A DNA stretch of 9,609 bases from DATCSE01 sp036568605 (GTDB lineage Bacteria; Pseudomonadota; Gammaproteobacteria; Burkholderiales; Burkholderiaceae_C). Made by a program: the position numbers and the translations under genes. The notes under the pieces are model-generated. The model saw only the letters and a list, made by a program, of their open reading frames with translations, made no database searches and was not told the origin of the DNA. Location of the stretch: contig DATCSE010000238.1 of NCBI GenBank assembly GCA_036568605.1, forward strand, positions 1 through 9,609, given 5' to 3'. Positions 1 through 7,213 of this stretch are shown one piece after another (within the stretch, counting starts at the first letter, position 1; every line of letters starts with the position of its first letter).

Positions 1-940
1 GCCACGCGGCGGGCGCGGCAGCCGCTTCCGCGACGAACGAACGTGCTGCCGGCGCGGGCGCGGGCGCGGGCGCGGGTGCGAGCGCGAACGGCGGCACCGC
101 CGCGACGCCGGCGCTGGCCCCGAGCTCGCGACTCCGCGGGATCGCTAGCGCAGCAGGACTGTTGGGCGATGCCGGTGCGGCCGCGGCGCGCTTGGTGCGG
201 GCTTCGTCGTCGGCCGCCGGTGGGGAGACGTCCGCTAGAGCGCTCTCGCGTTTCGCCGCCATTCGGTTGTCGTCGCGGCGCGCTTCGGCGGCCGCGTCAT
301 CGACGCGGCGTGACTGCGTGAGCGCGTCATCGTGTCGTGGCGCTGCCTGGCCCGGCGTCTCGGTGCGGGGCTGCGGCGCGCGTGCAGGGGGTCTGGCGTG
401 CGGAGCGGGCGCCGCAGGCGCTGCCGCCATGGGCGCGGCTGGCGCCACCTTCTCCTGCTGCGATGTCGCCGGCTCGGCCGCTGGCACTGGCGCCGTTGCC
501 GAGGGTGCGGCGGGCGCCGTTGCGGCGGCCGTCGCAGGTGCTTCCGCCGGTGGTGTCGGGACCGCCACCGCGGCCGGTGACTCGACCGGCCGGCGCAGTG
601 CTTCGTCGACCGGTTTGTCCCACCACATCAGCCCGACCACGGTCGCGACCATCAGACTCGCGAAGCCTGCGGCGATGCGCGGCCCCGTGAGCCACGACCA
701 GGCTTCGGCCAGCCAGTGCCGCCAGCCGTTGGTCGGCGAACCGCCGCGTCGCGTGGCGCGAGGCGGCGCGGCGGCGGCCGTTGTCGCGGCGCGCGCCTGC
801 CGCAGGATCGCCTCGCGCAGCGCTTGCGGCGGCGCCGCATCGGCATCCGGCGCGTGGCGCAGCGCCTCGCGCAGCCACGGGTCGCGCGGCAGCTCGCGCG
901 CATCAGCGGCAGCGTCGTCGTCGCGCGGCGGTGGCGTCAT
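1..940 (-). CDS. Putative membrane-anchored anti-sigma factor (3' end beyond window)
   Basis: An open frame of 313 codons runs from ATG at 940 to the left edge with no stop, so the C-terminus is missing. Its ATG shares bases with the TGA of the upstream ECF sigma gene (ATGA overlap), which implies translational coupling and is the main reason for the call. Seen: a short cytoplasmic N-terminus (residues 1-88, with a Trp-rich segment at 76-83), one hydrophobic segment at about 89-107 (from IAAGF to LMWW), then a long Ala/Pro-rich extracytoplasmic stretch from about 115. A charged patch rich in Asp, Arg and Ala lies near 207-243, and an Ala-Pro dipeptide run near 289-296. There is no cysteine anywhere in the visible part, so it is not a zinc-binding (ZAS) anti-sigma factor. 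I do not recognise a named family. Inferred role: holds the sigma factor at the inner membrane until an envelope signal arrives. It could instead be an unrelated envelope protein co-expressed with the sigma factor. Confidence 0.72.
   Translation of the reverse strand, partial: MTPPPRDDDAAADARELPRDPWLREALRHAPDADAAPPQALREAILRQARAATTAAAAPPRATRRGGSPTNGWRHWLAEAWSWLTGPRIAAGFASLMVATVVGLMWWDKPVDEALRRPVESPAAVAVPTPPAEAPATAAATAPAAPSATAPVPAAEPATSQQEKVAPAAPMAAAPAAPAPHARPPARAPQPRTETPGQAAPRHDDALTQSRRVDDAAAEARRDDNRMAAKRESALADVSPPAADDEARTKRAAAAPASPNSPAALAIPRSRELGASAGVAAVPPFALAPAPAPAPAPAARSFVAEAAAAPAAW
53..76. repeat. Tandem hexamer CGCGGG x4
   Basis: Four exact copies of CGCGGG occupy 53-76, followed by two degenerate copies. 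On the minus strand they encode alternating Ala-Pro in the extracytoplasmic part of the putative anti-sigma factor. Such hexamer tracts can gain or lose units without shifting the frame, so the linker length may vary between strains. Confidence 0.8.
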
Positions 941-1605
941 CGCGAACCTCCGTCGGTCAGCGGCGCGAGGTAGGCCCCCATGCAGGTGCGCAGCTTGCTC
1001 ATCGCATAGCGCAGCCGGGTCTTCGCCGTTTCGAATCCGACCTCGAGCGCCTGGGCGACGTCGGCCAGCGCGAGACCGTCCTCGTGATGCAGCAGGAAGG
1101 CGCTGCGCTGCGGCAGCGGCAGCTGGTCCAGGCAGCCCAGCAGCCGTTCGCCGGCGCGCCGCCAGAACGCGATCTCGTCGCCCTGCGGCGCCGCGCTGGC
1201 CGGCGCGGGCCAGTGCTGCCAGGCCGGCGCGTCGGGCTGCCACGGCTCACGGCCGTCGCCGCCGTCGAACGCGTCGATCGAGATCTCGCGGCCGCCGCGC
1301 CGCAGCAGGTCGATCGCGCGATGGTGCGCGAGCGTGAACAGCCAGGTGCGGAAGCTGGCGCCCTGCGGGTGCCAACGCGAACGCGCCTGCACGACGCGCA
1401 GCCAGGTGTCCTGGAACACCTCGTCGGCCTGGCCCGCGAGCGCGCTGCCGAGCACGCGGCGCACGTAGCGGTACAGCGCGCGCTCATGGCGCGCGTAGAG
1501 GCGTTCGAAGGCGGCGGCGTCGCCGGCGGCGTAGGCGGTCATCAACGCGTCGTCGCCGGGTTCGGCGCCGGATTCGTCGCTGGATTTGTCGAGCAGTGCG
1601 GACAT
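937..1605 (-). CDS. ECF-type RNA polymerase sigma-70 factor
   Basis: A 222-residue ECF sigma factor, which directs RNA polymerase to a small regulon in answer to an extracytoplasmic signal. Region 2 spans about 32-102: FERLYARH, then the DEVFQDTWLR core-binding segment (61-70), then FRTWLFTLAHHRAIDLLRR, typical of the -10-recognising part. A linker of about 45 residues rich in Trp, Pro and Ala (103-147) follows. Region 4 is at about 150-206: LDQLPLPQRSAFLLHHEDGL, then the helix-turn-helix LADVAQALEVGFETAKTRLR that reads the -35 element. There is no extra C-terminal domain and region 3 is absent, as usual for the class. I chose ATG 1605 because the open frame upstream overlaps recQ in another frame; no strong Shine-Dalgarno is visible, and Met22 is an alternative. 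The stop overlaps the start of the membrane gene downstream. recQ ends 67 bp upstream on the same strand, so read-through is possible. ECF subgroup and target genes cannot be told from the sequence. Confidence 0.93.
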   Translation of the reverse strand: MSALLDKSSDESGAEPGDDALMTAYAAGDAAAFERLYARHERALYRYVRRVLGSALAGQADEVFQDTWLRVVQARSRWHPQGASFRTWLFTLAHHRAIDLLRRGGREISIDAFDGGDGREPWQPDAPAWQHWPAPASAAPQGDEIAFWRRAGERLLGCLDQLPLPQRSAFLLHHEDGLALADVAQALEVGFETAKTRLRYAMSKLRTCMGAYLAPLTDGGSR

Positions 1606-1631
1606 CGGCACGGGACTGATACGGCCGGCGC

Positions 1632-1668
1632 GTGAAAACGGGGTGAATGGGGTGTGAACGAGAGCGAA
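1632..1668. promoter_or_regulatory. Phased GTGAA repeats upstream of the sigma factor (candidate operator)
   Basis: Three exact GTGAA pentamers (TTCAC on the coding strand) start at 1632, 1643 and 1654, each 11 bp apart. A degenerate GCGAA follows at 1664, 10 bp on. One helical turn between copies would place them on the same face of the DNA, as for a protein that binds cooperatively. They lie in the 67-bp gap between the recQ stop and the sigma-factor start, 27 to 53 bp upstream of the ATG at 1605. A regulatory role is inferred; a chance low-complexity match is possible. Confidence 0.4.
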
Positions 1669-1672
1669 CGAA

Positions 1673-3592
1673 TCAGCCCTGCAGCACGCGCAGAATCTCG
1701 TGCCCGTAGGCCTCGAGCTTCTTCGCCCCGACGCCGCTGATCTGCGCCAGCGCCTCCAGCGAGTCCGGATGCGACTGCGCCATCTCGGCCAGCGTCGCGT
1801 CGTGAAACACCACGTAGGCTGGCAGGTTGTGCTCGCGCGCGACTTCCGCACGCCAGGCTTTCAGCGCCGCGAAGCGCGCGAGCCCGGCGGCGTCCAGCGG
1901 CAGCGGCGCGGCCTTGTCGGCATCGCGGCCCTTGCCGCGCTCGCGGCTGCGGGCCCGCTTGGTCTCGCTGGGTTGCCGCAGCAGCAACTGCACCTCGCCG
2001 CGCAGCACCGCGCGCGCCGACGGCGTCAGCTCCAGCGTGTTGAACTCGCCTTCGGTGCGCAGATGGCCCAGCGCGATCAGCTGGCGCAGCACCGCGCGCC
2101 ATTGCGTGTCGGCCAGCTCGGCGCCGATGCCGAAGGTCGAGAGCTCGGTGTGCCCGTACTGCGTGACCTTGTCGGTGACCTTGCCGCGCAGCACGTCGAT
2201 CAGGTGGCCGGCGCCGAAGCGCGACGGCCCGCCGCGGTGCTGCGCGAAGCGGTAGACGCACGACAGCGCCTTGCGCGCCGCCTCGGTCGCGTCCCAGGTC
2301 GCGGGCGGGTGCAGGCAGTTGTCGCAGGCATTTTGGTGCGCGGCGCACGGTTCGCTAGCTTCGCCGAAGTAGCCGAGCAGGCGCACGCGGCGGCAGTCAT
2401 AGGCCTCGGCGAGCGCGAGCAGTGCGTCGAGCTTGCCGCGCTGAGCGCGCTTGAACTCCTCGCCGGCGGGGCTCTCGTCGATCATGCGGCGCTGGTTGAC
2501 GACATCGGCCAGGCCGTACGCCATCCACGCGTCGGCCGGCAGCCCGTCGCGGCCGGCGCGGCCGGTCTCCTGGTAATAGCTCTCGATGTTCTTCGGCAGG
2601 TCCAGGTGCGCGACGAAGCGCACGTCGGGCTTGTCGATGCCCATGCCGAACGCGATCGTCGCGACCATCACCAGGCCATCCTCGCGCAGGAAGCGGTCCT
2701 GGTGGCGCTTGCGCACCTCGGGTTCCAGGCCCGCGTGGTACGGCAGCGCGGCGATGCCTTCGTCGGCGAGCCACTGCGCGGTCTCCTCGACCTTCTTGCG
2801 CGACTGGCAATAGACGATGCCGGCATCGCCCTCGTGCTCGTCGCGCAGGAAGCGCAGCAGCTGCCTGCGTGCGTCGTCCTTCTCGACGACGGCGTAGCGG
2901 ATGTTGGGGCGGTCGAAGCTGCTGATGAAGACCCGCGCCGAAGCCAGCTCGAGGCGCTCGACGATGTCGGCGCGGGTCAGCGCGTCGGCGGTGGCGGTCA
3001 GCGCGATGCGCGGCACATCCGGGAACCGCTCGTGCAGCACGTTGAGCTGCAGGTAGTCCTCGCGGAAGTCGTGGCCCCACTGGCTCACGCAGTGAGCCTC
3101 GTCGATCGCGAACAGGCTCAGCAGGCCGCGCTGGTTCAGCGAATCGAGCTGCGCGAGCATGCGCGGCGTCGTCAGCCGCTCCGGCGCGACATACAGCAGC
3201 ACGAGGCGGCCGCTCATCATCTCGCGCTCGATCTGGATCGTCTCGTCCAGGGTCAGCGTCGAGTTCAGGAACGCGGCATGCACGCCGGCCTCCTCGAGCG
3301 CGCCGACCTGGTCGTGCATCAGCGCGATCAGCGGGCTGACGACCACCGAGACGCCGCGTCCGCCGCGATGCCGCGCGATCGCCGGCACCTGGTAGCACAG
3401 GCTCTTGCCGCCGCCGGTGGGCATCAGCACCAGCGCGTCGCCGCCGGCTGTCACGTGCTCGACGATCTCGGCCTGCGCGCCGCGAAACGCGCCGTAGCCG
3501 AACACGTCGTGCAGGATGGAGAGCGCGGCGGCAGCGCCCGATTCGCGTAGATCCGGGCGGGGCAGGTTCGATGAGGCGGCGGCGAGAGGCAC
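1673..3592 (-). CDS. recQ: ATP-dependent DNA helicase RecQ
   Basis: RecQ is a 3'-5' DNA helicase of the RecF recombination pathway that unwinds forks, D-loops and Holliday-like structures. The 639-residue product has all the hallmarks: Walker A MPTGGGKS (57-64), Walker B/box II DEAH (164-167) running into the RecQ-specific aromatic-rich loop HCVSQWGHDFR (167-177), motif III ALTATA (197-202) and motif VI QETGRAGRDG (341-350). The RecQ-Ct zinc site is Cys400, Cys416, Cys423 and Cys426, followed by the winged helix (about 440-540). A basic linker rich in Arg and Lys (543-560) precedes the HRDC domain (about 567-637). The frame stays open far upstream but has no ATG between the helicase core and the neighbouring cyclase gene. 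I chose GTG 3592 because it puts FGYGAFRGAQ near residue 31, close to its place in E. coli RecQ (about residue 24). A TTG at 3619 is an alternative, and neither has a clear Shine-Dalgarno. The gene is divergent from the cyclase-like gene and may be co-transcribed with the downstream sigma factor. Confidence 0.95.
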   Translation of the reverse strand: MPLAAASSNLPRPDLRESGAAAALSILHDVFGYGAFRGAQAEIVEHVTAGGDALVLMPTGGGKSLCYQVPAIARHRGGRGVSVVVSPLIALMHDQVGALEEAGVHAAFLNSTLTLDETIQIEREMMSGRLVLLYVAPERLTTPRMLAQLDSLNQRGLLSLFAIDEAHCVSQWGHDFREDYLQLNVLHERFPDVPRIALTATADALTRADIVERLELASARVFISSFDRPNIRYAVVEKDDARRQLLRFLRDEHEGDAGIVYCQSRKKVEETAQWLADEGIAALPYHAGLEPEVRKRHQDRFLREDGLVMVATIAFGMGIDKPDVRFVAHLDLPKNIESYYQETGRAGRDGLPADAWMAYGLADVVNQRRMIDESPAGEEFKRAQRGKLDALLALAEAYDCRRVRLLGYFGEASEPCAAHQNACDNCLHPPATWDATEAARKALSCVYRFAQHRGGPSRFGAGHLIDVLRGKVTDKVTQYGHTELSTFGIGAELADTQWRAVLRQLIALGHLRTEGEFNTLELTPSARAVLRGEVQLLLRQPSETKRARSRERGKGRDADKAAPLPLDAAGLARFAALKAWRAEVAREHNLPAYVVFHDATLAEMAQSHPDSLEALAQISGVGAKKLEAYGHEILRVLQG

Positions 3593-3685
3593 GGTGGGAA
3601 GTCGCAGAACGGGTCGCAAGAACGAACTGCACAAATGGCAGGCGCGGAGCGCCGATGGTACGGGCTGCGCCGCCGCCGTGCCCAC

Positions 3686-3712
3686 CTGCCGTCGGGGGCG
3701 TCCCGACGGCGG
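3686..3712. repeat. Inverted repeat (9-bp perfect stem, 5-nt loop) in the divergent spacer
   Basis: GCCGTCGGG at 3688-3696 is exactly complementary to CCCGACGGC at 3702-3710, with loop GGCGT. A T-G wobble and a C-G pair extend the stem to 3686/3712. No T-run follows on either strand, so it does not look like a Rho-independent terminator. It could be an operator for a dimeric regulator of both divergent genes, or a hairpin in the recQ leader RNA. Confidence 0.6.
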
Positions 3713-3796
3713 ACTTCGTCGCGTGCCCCGGTGCCGAGGGTCTGCGACGATGCCCGCGCAGACCGTGCTCGCTATCATGGCTGCAGGGAGAAAGAC

Positions 3797-3802
3797 AGAG
3801 GG
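3797..3802 (+). promoter_or_regulatory. Ribosome binding site fixing the start of the cyclase-like gene
   Basis: AGAGGG ends 5 nt before ATG 3808. The frame is open upstream to 3571, but this site and the onset of SAM-domain homology directly after the ATG decide the start. A second purine run, AGGGAG at 3785-3790, is too far away. Confidence 0.65.
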
Positions 3803-3807
3803 CGCAC

Positions 3808-6800
3808 ATGAGCGTTGTCCCATGGCTACGGCAGCTCGGACTGGAGCGCTATGAGCAGGCGTTCGCAGCCCAGGACATCGATGCCCAGACACTGCCGCTG
3901 TTGACCGAGGCCGATCTCGTCGAGATCGGCATCAAGTCGGTCGGGCACCGGCGCAAGATCATCGAGGCGATCGCCGCGCTGAAGCAGAGCGTGGCGCCGC
4001 CCGCCGCCACGCCTTCCGCGCCCGTGGTGCGGCTCGATGCCGAGCATCGCCAGATCTGCGTGCTGTCGTGCGACCTGGTCGGGTCCACCGCGCTGTCCGA
4101 GCGGCTGGACCCTGAAGAGCTGCGCGAAGTGATTCGCGCCTTCCACGAGGCCGGGACGCGAGTCGTGGCCCGCTACGACGGCCACGTCGCCAATTTCATC
4201 GGCGACTGCGTGCTCGCCTACTTCGGCTGGCCGCGCGCCCACGAGGACGATGCCGAGCGTGCCGTGCGCGCCGCCCTGGCGCTGGTGGACGCAGTGGCCG
4301 GCGTGCATGTCCCGTCCGGCGGTGCGCTCGCGGTGCGCGTCAGCATCGCCAGCGGCTCGGTGGTCGTCGGCGATTTTCTGCACGACGGCCCCGCGCAGGA
4401 CCAGTCGGCCGTCGGCGCCGCGCCGATGGTCACCGCGCAGCTGCAGGCCCTCGCGCCGCCCGGCCAGGTCGTGATCGACGAGCTGTCCGCACGGCTGCTG
4501 GGATCGAGCTTCGTGCTGCACCCGTTGGGCCGGCACATGCTGCAGGGCATCGCCGAGCCGGTGACCGCCTATGCCGTGACCGGCGAGAAGCCGGCCGACA
4601 GCCGTTTCGACGCGCGCCAAGGGCAGGCGCTGGCGCCGATGGTGGGCCGCGAGCAGGAGCTGTCGCTGCTGCTGGAGCGCTGGTCGCAGGCCCGGGGCGG
4701 CGAAGGCCAGGCGGTGCTGCTGGTGGGCGAGGCCGGGATCGGCAAATCGCGGCTCACGCGCGCGTTGCTCGACGCCTGCTCTGCACAGCCGCACTGGACC
4801 GTCCGCTGGCAATGCTCGCCGTATCACACCGGCAGCCCGCTGTGGCCGGTGGCCCAGGGCCTGAGCCGTGCGGCCGGGCTCGCTCCGGACGAGCCCAACG
4901 ACCAGGCGCTGGACAAGCTCGAGGCAGTGACCGGGCGCAACATCACCGGGCACGACGACAAGGAAGCCACGGCGCTCTACGCGACGCTGCTGGGCTTGAA
5001 CGGCAGCCAGCGCTACGGCCCGCTGGAGATGACGCCGCAGATGCTGCGCGAGCGCACGCTCGAGCTGGTGATCGAGCAACTGCTCGAGATGGCGCGGCAG
5101 CGCTCGGTGCTGCTGGTGATCGAAGATGCGCATTGGATCGATCCGAGCACGTTGGAGCTGATCGAACGCTGCCTGGAGCGCATCGACGGCGCGCCCATGC
5201 TGATCCTGATCACGAGTCGGCCGGACCACCAGCCTGCACTGGGTGCCCACCCGAGCGTGACGCGGCTGTCGCTGAACCGGTTGAACCGCGCCAGCGTGCA
5301 GGCCATCGTCGCGCGGCTGGGCGGCGCAGGGCTGAACCCGCACACGCTTGCGACCATCGTCGCGCAGACCGACGGCGTGCCGCTGTTCGTCGAGGAGCTG
5401 ACCAAGGCGGTGCTGGAGACCGGCGAGGCCGCGATCCCGGCGTCGCTGCACGGCTCGCTGATGGCGCGGCTGGACCGCGTGCCCGAGGTCAAGGAAGTGG
5501 CGCAGATCGCCGCCTGCATAGGCCGCGAGTTCGATGAAGCGCTGATGCGCGCAGTGGCCGAGCACCCCGATGCCGCGGTCGCGGCCATCGAGCAGCTGGC
5601 CGCGGCCGAGCTGATCTTCCGGCGTGGCGAGCGCGCGAACCCGCGCTACACCTTCAAGCATGCGCTGGTGCAGGAAGCGGCCTATGAAAGCCTGCTGCGC
5701 ACCAAGCGGCAGCGGCTGCATGCGCGCATCCTCGAGGTGCTGGAAGGCACGCGGCACGACACGCCGCCCGAGATCCTCGCGCACCATGCAGATCGGGCGC
5801 TGCAGATCGACAAGGCCATCGCCCACTGGAGCCAGGCGGGCCAGCGTGCGCTGGCCAAGTCGGCCTATGTGGAAGCGATCCGCTTCCTCGAGAGTGCGAT
5901 CGCGCAGATTCAGACGCGGGCCGACAGCGCCGAGCGGCGCATGCGGGAGAGCGAATTGCAGCTGCGCCTGGGGCAAGCCCGGATCGCGGCCGAAGGCTAT
6001 GGGACCGACGCGACGCGGGACGCCTTCATGCGCGCGGAGGCGTTGTTCGAGCCTGCACCGGGCCGGGCGTCGCATGGCTTGCAAGTGCAGTACGGCCTGT
6101 GGGCCTGGTACACCAGCCGCGCCGACCTGAAGCAATCGGTGCGAATCGCGGATCGGGCCCAGGCCGCGGCGCAGGCCGACGGCGGCGCCGCAGCGCAGCT
6201 GTATGCGCTTCGCATGGTGTCGGCGTCTCACCTGTACCGGGGCGAGCTCGGTCGCGCGCGGGCCTGTTTCGAGCAGGCCGTGACGCTGCTCGATGCGAAG
6301 CGAGGCGAACTGCGCGCCCAGTTCGGCCCGGACCCCGAACTCATGCTGCTTCATTACTTCGCCTGGGTGCTGGGCCTGCAGGGACTGGCGGACCAAAGCC
6401 GGCAATGGATCGCGCGTGCCGGTACGGTCGAGGCGGCAGCGGCGACCAGCCTGAACACCCGGGCACTGTTGCATCTGTTCCGCTTTCTGCGTGCCGCATG
6501 CCTGCGCGATCGCGCCGCGCTGAAGCGCGAGGCGGATGTCTTCGCGGAGCTGGCCTTCGGCCATCGGCTGTACCTGTTCCACGGGTATGCCGACGTGCTG
6601 CAGGGCTGGACGGCTCTGGACGCGGGCGTATCGGTCGACGAGGCGGTCGAGTCGCACGAACGGGCGTTGGGCAGGGTCGCGCGCACCGGATCGCGCCTCT
6701 ACGTTCCCTTTCTGATGGCCAGCTTCGCCGCGGAGCTGGCGGGGCGCGGACGGTACGACGACGCGAGACGCACGATCGAACGCGCGTTTGGCCTGCACGA

Positions 6801-7137
6801 GTTCGAGGACTGGTGCATGGCCGAGCTCTGGCGCGTGCGCGGCGAAACGCTTCTGGGCGGCGGGCCGGGCGACTCGGCGCAGGCCGCACGCTGCTTCGTG
6901 CGGGCGCTGGACATCGCGCGCGCGCAAGGCGCCAAGTTGTGGGAGCTGCGCGCCGCCGTCAGCCTGGCGCGCCTGCGGGCTCGCGAGGGGCAGCGCGCTG
7001 CAGCGCTCGACGTGCTGGCGCCTGTCTACGACGGGTTCTCCGAGGGCTTCGATACCGTCGATCTGCTCGATGCCCGGGCGCTGCTGGCCGAGTGGGGGTC
7101 GCAGCATCAACCCGTGCCGGGAGCGGGCGGCGGCTGA
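3808..7137 (+). CDS. SAM / class III cyclase-like / P-loop ATPase / helical-repeat signalling protein
   Basis: This 1109-residue protein has the architecture of large multidomain adenylate/guanylate cyclase-ATPase regulators. Domains in order: an N-terminal sterile alpha motif (about 1-60, VVPWLRQLGLERYEQAF to GHRRKIIEAIAAL) for protein-protein contact; a class III nucleotide cyclase fold (about 78-258) opening with CDLVGST and IGDCVLAYFG; an STAND/AAA-like ATPase (about 275-540) with Walker A GEAGIGKS (307-314), Walker B VLLVIED (434-440) and a sensor-like LITSRPD (467-473); and a long alpha-helical C-terminus (about 660-1100) that looks TPR-like. No signal peptide or membrane segment is seen, so it should be cytosolic. 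The metal-binding aspartates are kept (Asp89, Asp133), but the base-binding Lys and Asp are Asn129 and Ser200, and the transition-state Asn and Arg are Met207 and Gln211. The cyclase is therefore probably inactive, while the ATPase motifs look intact. The gene stands alone, divergent from recQ. The product may be annotated as an adenylate cyclase, but synthesis of cAMP is doubtful. Confidence 0.9.
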   Translation: MSVVPWLRQLGLERYEQAFAAQDIDAQTLPLLTEADLVEIGIKSVGHRRKIIEAIAALKQSVAPPAATPSAPVVRLDAEHRQICVLSCDLVGSTALSERLDPEELREVIRAFHEAGTRVVARYDGHVANFIGDCVLAYFGWPRAHEDDAERAVRAALALVDAVAGVHVPSGGALAVRVSIASGSVVVGDFLHDGPAQDQSAVGAAPMVTAQLQALAPPGQVVIDELSARLLGSSFVLHPLGRHMLQGIAEPVTAYAVTGEKPADSRFDARQGQALAPMVGREQELSLLLERWSQARGGEGQAVLLVGEAGIGKSRLTRALLDACSAQPHWTVRWQCSPYHTGSPLWPVAQGLSRAAGLAPDEPNDQALDKLEAVTGRNITGHDDKEATALYATLLGLNGSQRYGPLEMTPQMLRERTLELVIEQLLEMARQRSVLLVIEDAHWIDPSTLELIERCLERIDGAPMLILITSRPDHQPALGAHPSVTRLSLNRLNRASVQAIVARLGGAGLNPHTLATIVAQTDGVPLFVEELTKAVLETGEAAIPASLHGSLMARLDRVPEVKEVAQIAACIGREFDEALMRAVAEHPDAAVAAIEQLAAAELIFRRGERANPRYTFKHALVQEAAYESLLRTKRQRLHARILEVLEGTRHDTPPEILAHHADRALQIDKAIAHWSQAGQRALAKSAYVEAIRFLESAIAQIQTRADSAERRMRESELQLRLGQARIAAEGYGTDATRDAFMRAEALFEPAPGRASHGLQVQYGLWAWYTSRADLKQSVRIADRAQAAAQADGGAAAQLYALRMVSASHLYRGELGRARACFEQAVTLLDAKRGELRAQFGPDPELMLLHYFAWVLGLQGLADQSRQWIARAGTVEAAAATSLNTRALLHLFRFLRAACLRDRAALKREADVFAELAFGHRLYLFHGYADVLQGWTALDAGVSVDEAVESHERALGRVARTGSRLYVPFLMASFAAELAGRGRYDDARRTIERAFGLHEFEDWCMAELWRVRGETLLGGGPGDSAQAARCFVRALDIARAQGAKLWELRAAVSLARLRAREGQRAAALDVLAPVYDGFSEGFDTVDLLDARALLAEWGSQHQPVPGAGGG

Positions 7138-7147
7138 GTTAAGCTAA

Positions 7148-7161
7148 CGGCTGCGCAGCCG
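7148..7161. repeat. Perfect 14-bp palindrome just downstream of the cyclase-like gene
   Basis: CGGCTGCGCAGCCG is fully self-complementary and begins 11 bp after the stop at 7137. A smaller GTTA/TAAC inverted repeat (7138-7148) lies against it. In RNA it could form a 5-bp stem with a GCGC loop, but no T-run follows, so a terminator role is weakly supported. A protein-binding site is equally possible. Confidence 0.5.
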
Positions 7162-7213
7162 CCGGCGGCGGCGCACTGGCAATCGCTCCGGTGACTGAAT
7201 GACAGGGGAGAAG

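Larger units (their letters stand above)
3593..3807. promoter_or_regulatory. Divergent intergenic region between recQ and the cyclase-like gene
   Basis: These 215 bp must hold the promoters of both divergent genes. For the plus-strand gene, TATCAT at 3773-3778 is a fair -10 match 29 bp before the start codon, but no convincing -35 lies at the right distance. For recQ, TACCAT (minus strand, 3660-3655) is a weak -10 candidate. The inverted repeat at 3686-3712 lies between them. No LexA-type CTGT-N8-ACAG box is visible. Confidence 0.4.

Noticed and set aside
53..76. CRISPR-like or intergenic satellite repeat
   Set aside because: The units are 6 bp, without spacers, and lie inside an open reading frame where they encode Ala-Pro repeats.
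162..1337. Plus-strand open frame of 391 codons across the sigma/anti-sigma genes
   Set aside because: Ala/Arg/Ser-rich translation with no motif; it overlaps the ECF sigma factor antisense and is explained by GC-biased composition.
1606..1851. N-terminal extension of the sigma factor into the recQ region
   Set aside because: The extension would overlap recQ's HRDC coding sequence and lies upstream of where sigma homology begins; Met at 1605 gives a normal ECF length.
1700..3550. Open frame of 616 codons antisense to recQ
   Set aside because: A shadow of recQ; the minus strand holds every RecQ motif and the plus-strand translation has no known domain.
3571..3807. N-terminal extension of the cyclase-like protein by 79 residues
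   Set aside because: It would cover the divergent promoter region and the recQ start; ATG 3808 has a well-placed Shine-Dalgarno and the SAM domain starts right after it.
3826..7110. Open frame of 1094 codons antisense to the cyclase-like gene
   Set aside because: It mirrors the high-GC codon pattern of the real gene, is low in complexity (many Gln, Arg, His, Leu) and shows no recognisable domain, whereas the plus strand encodes clear SAM, cyclase and ATPase motifs.
7148..7161. Rho-independent terminator for the cyclase-like gene
   Set aside because: The palindrome is GC-rich, but no run of T follows on either strand.
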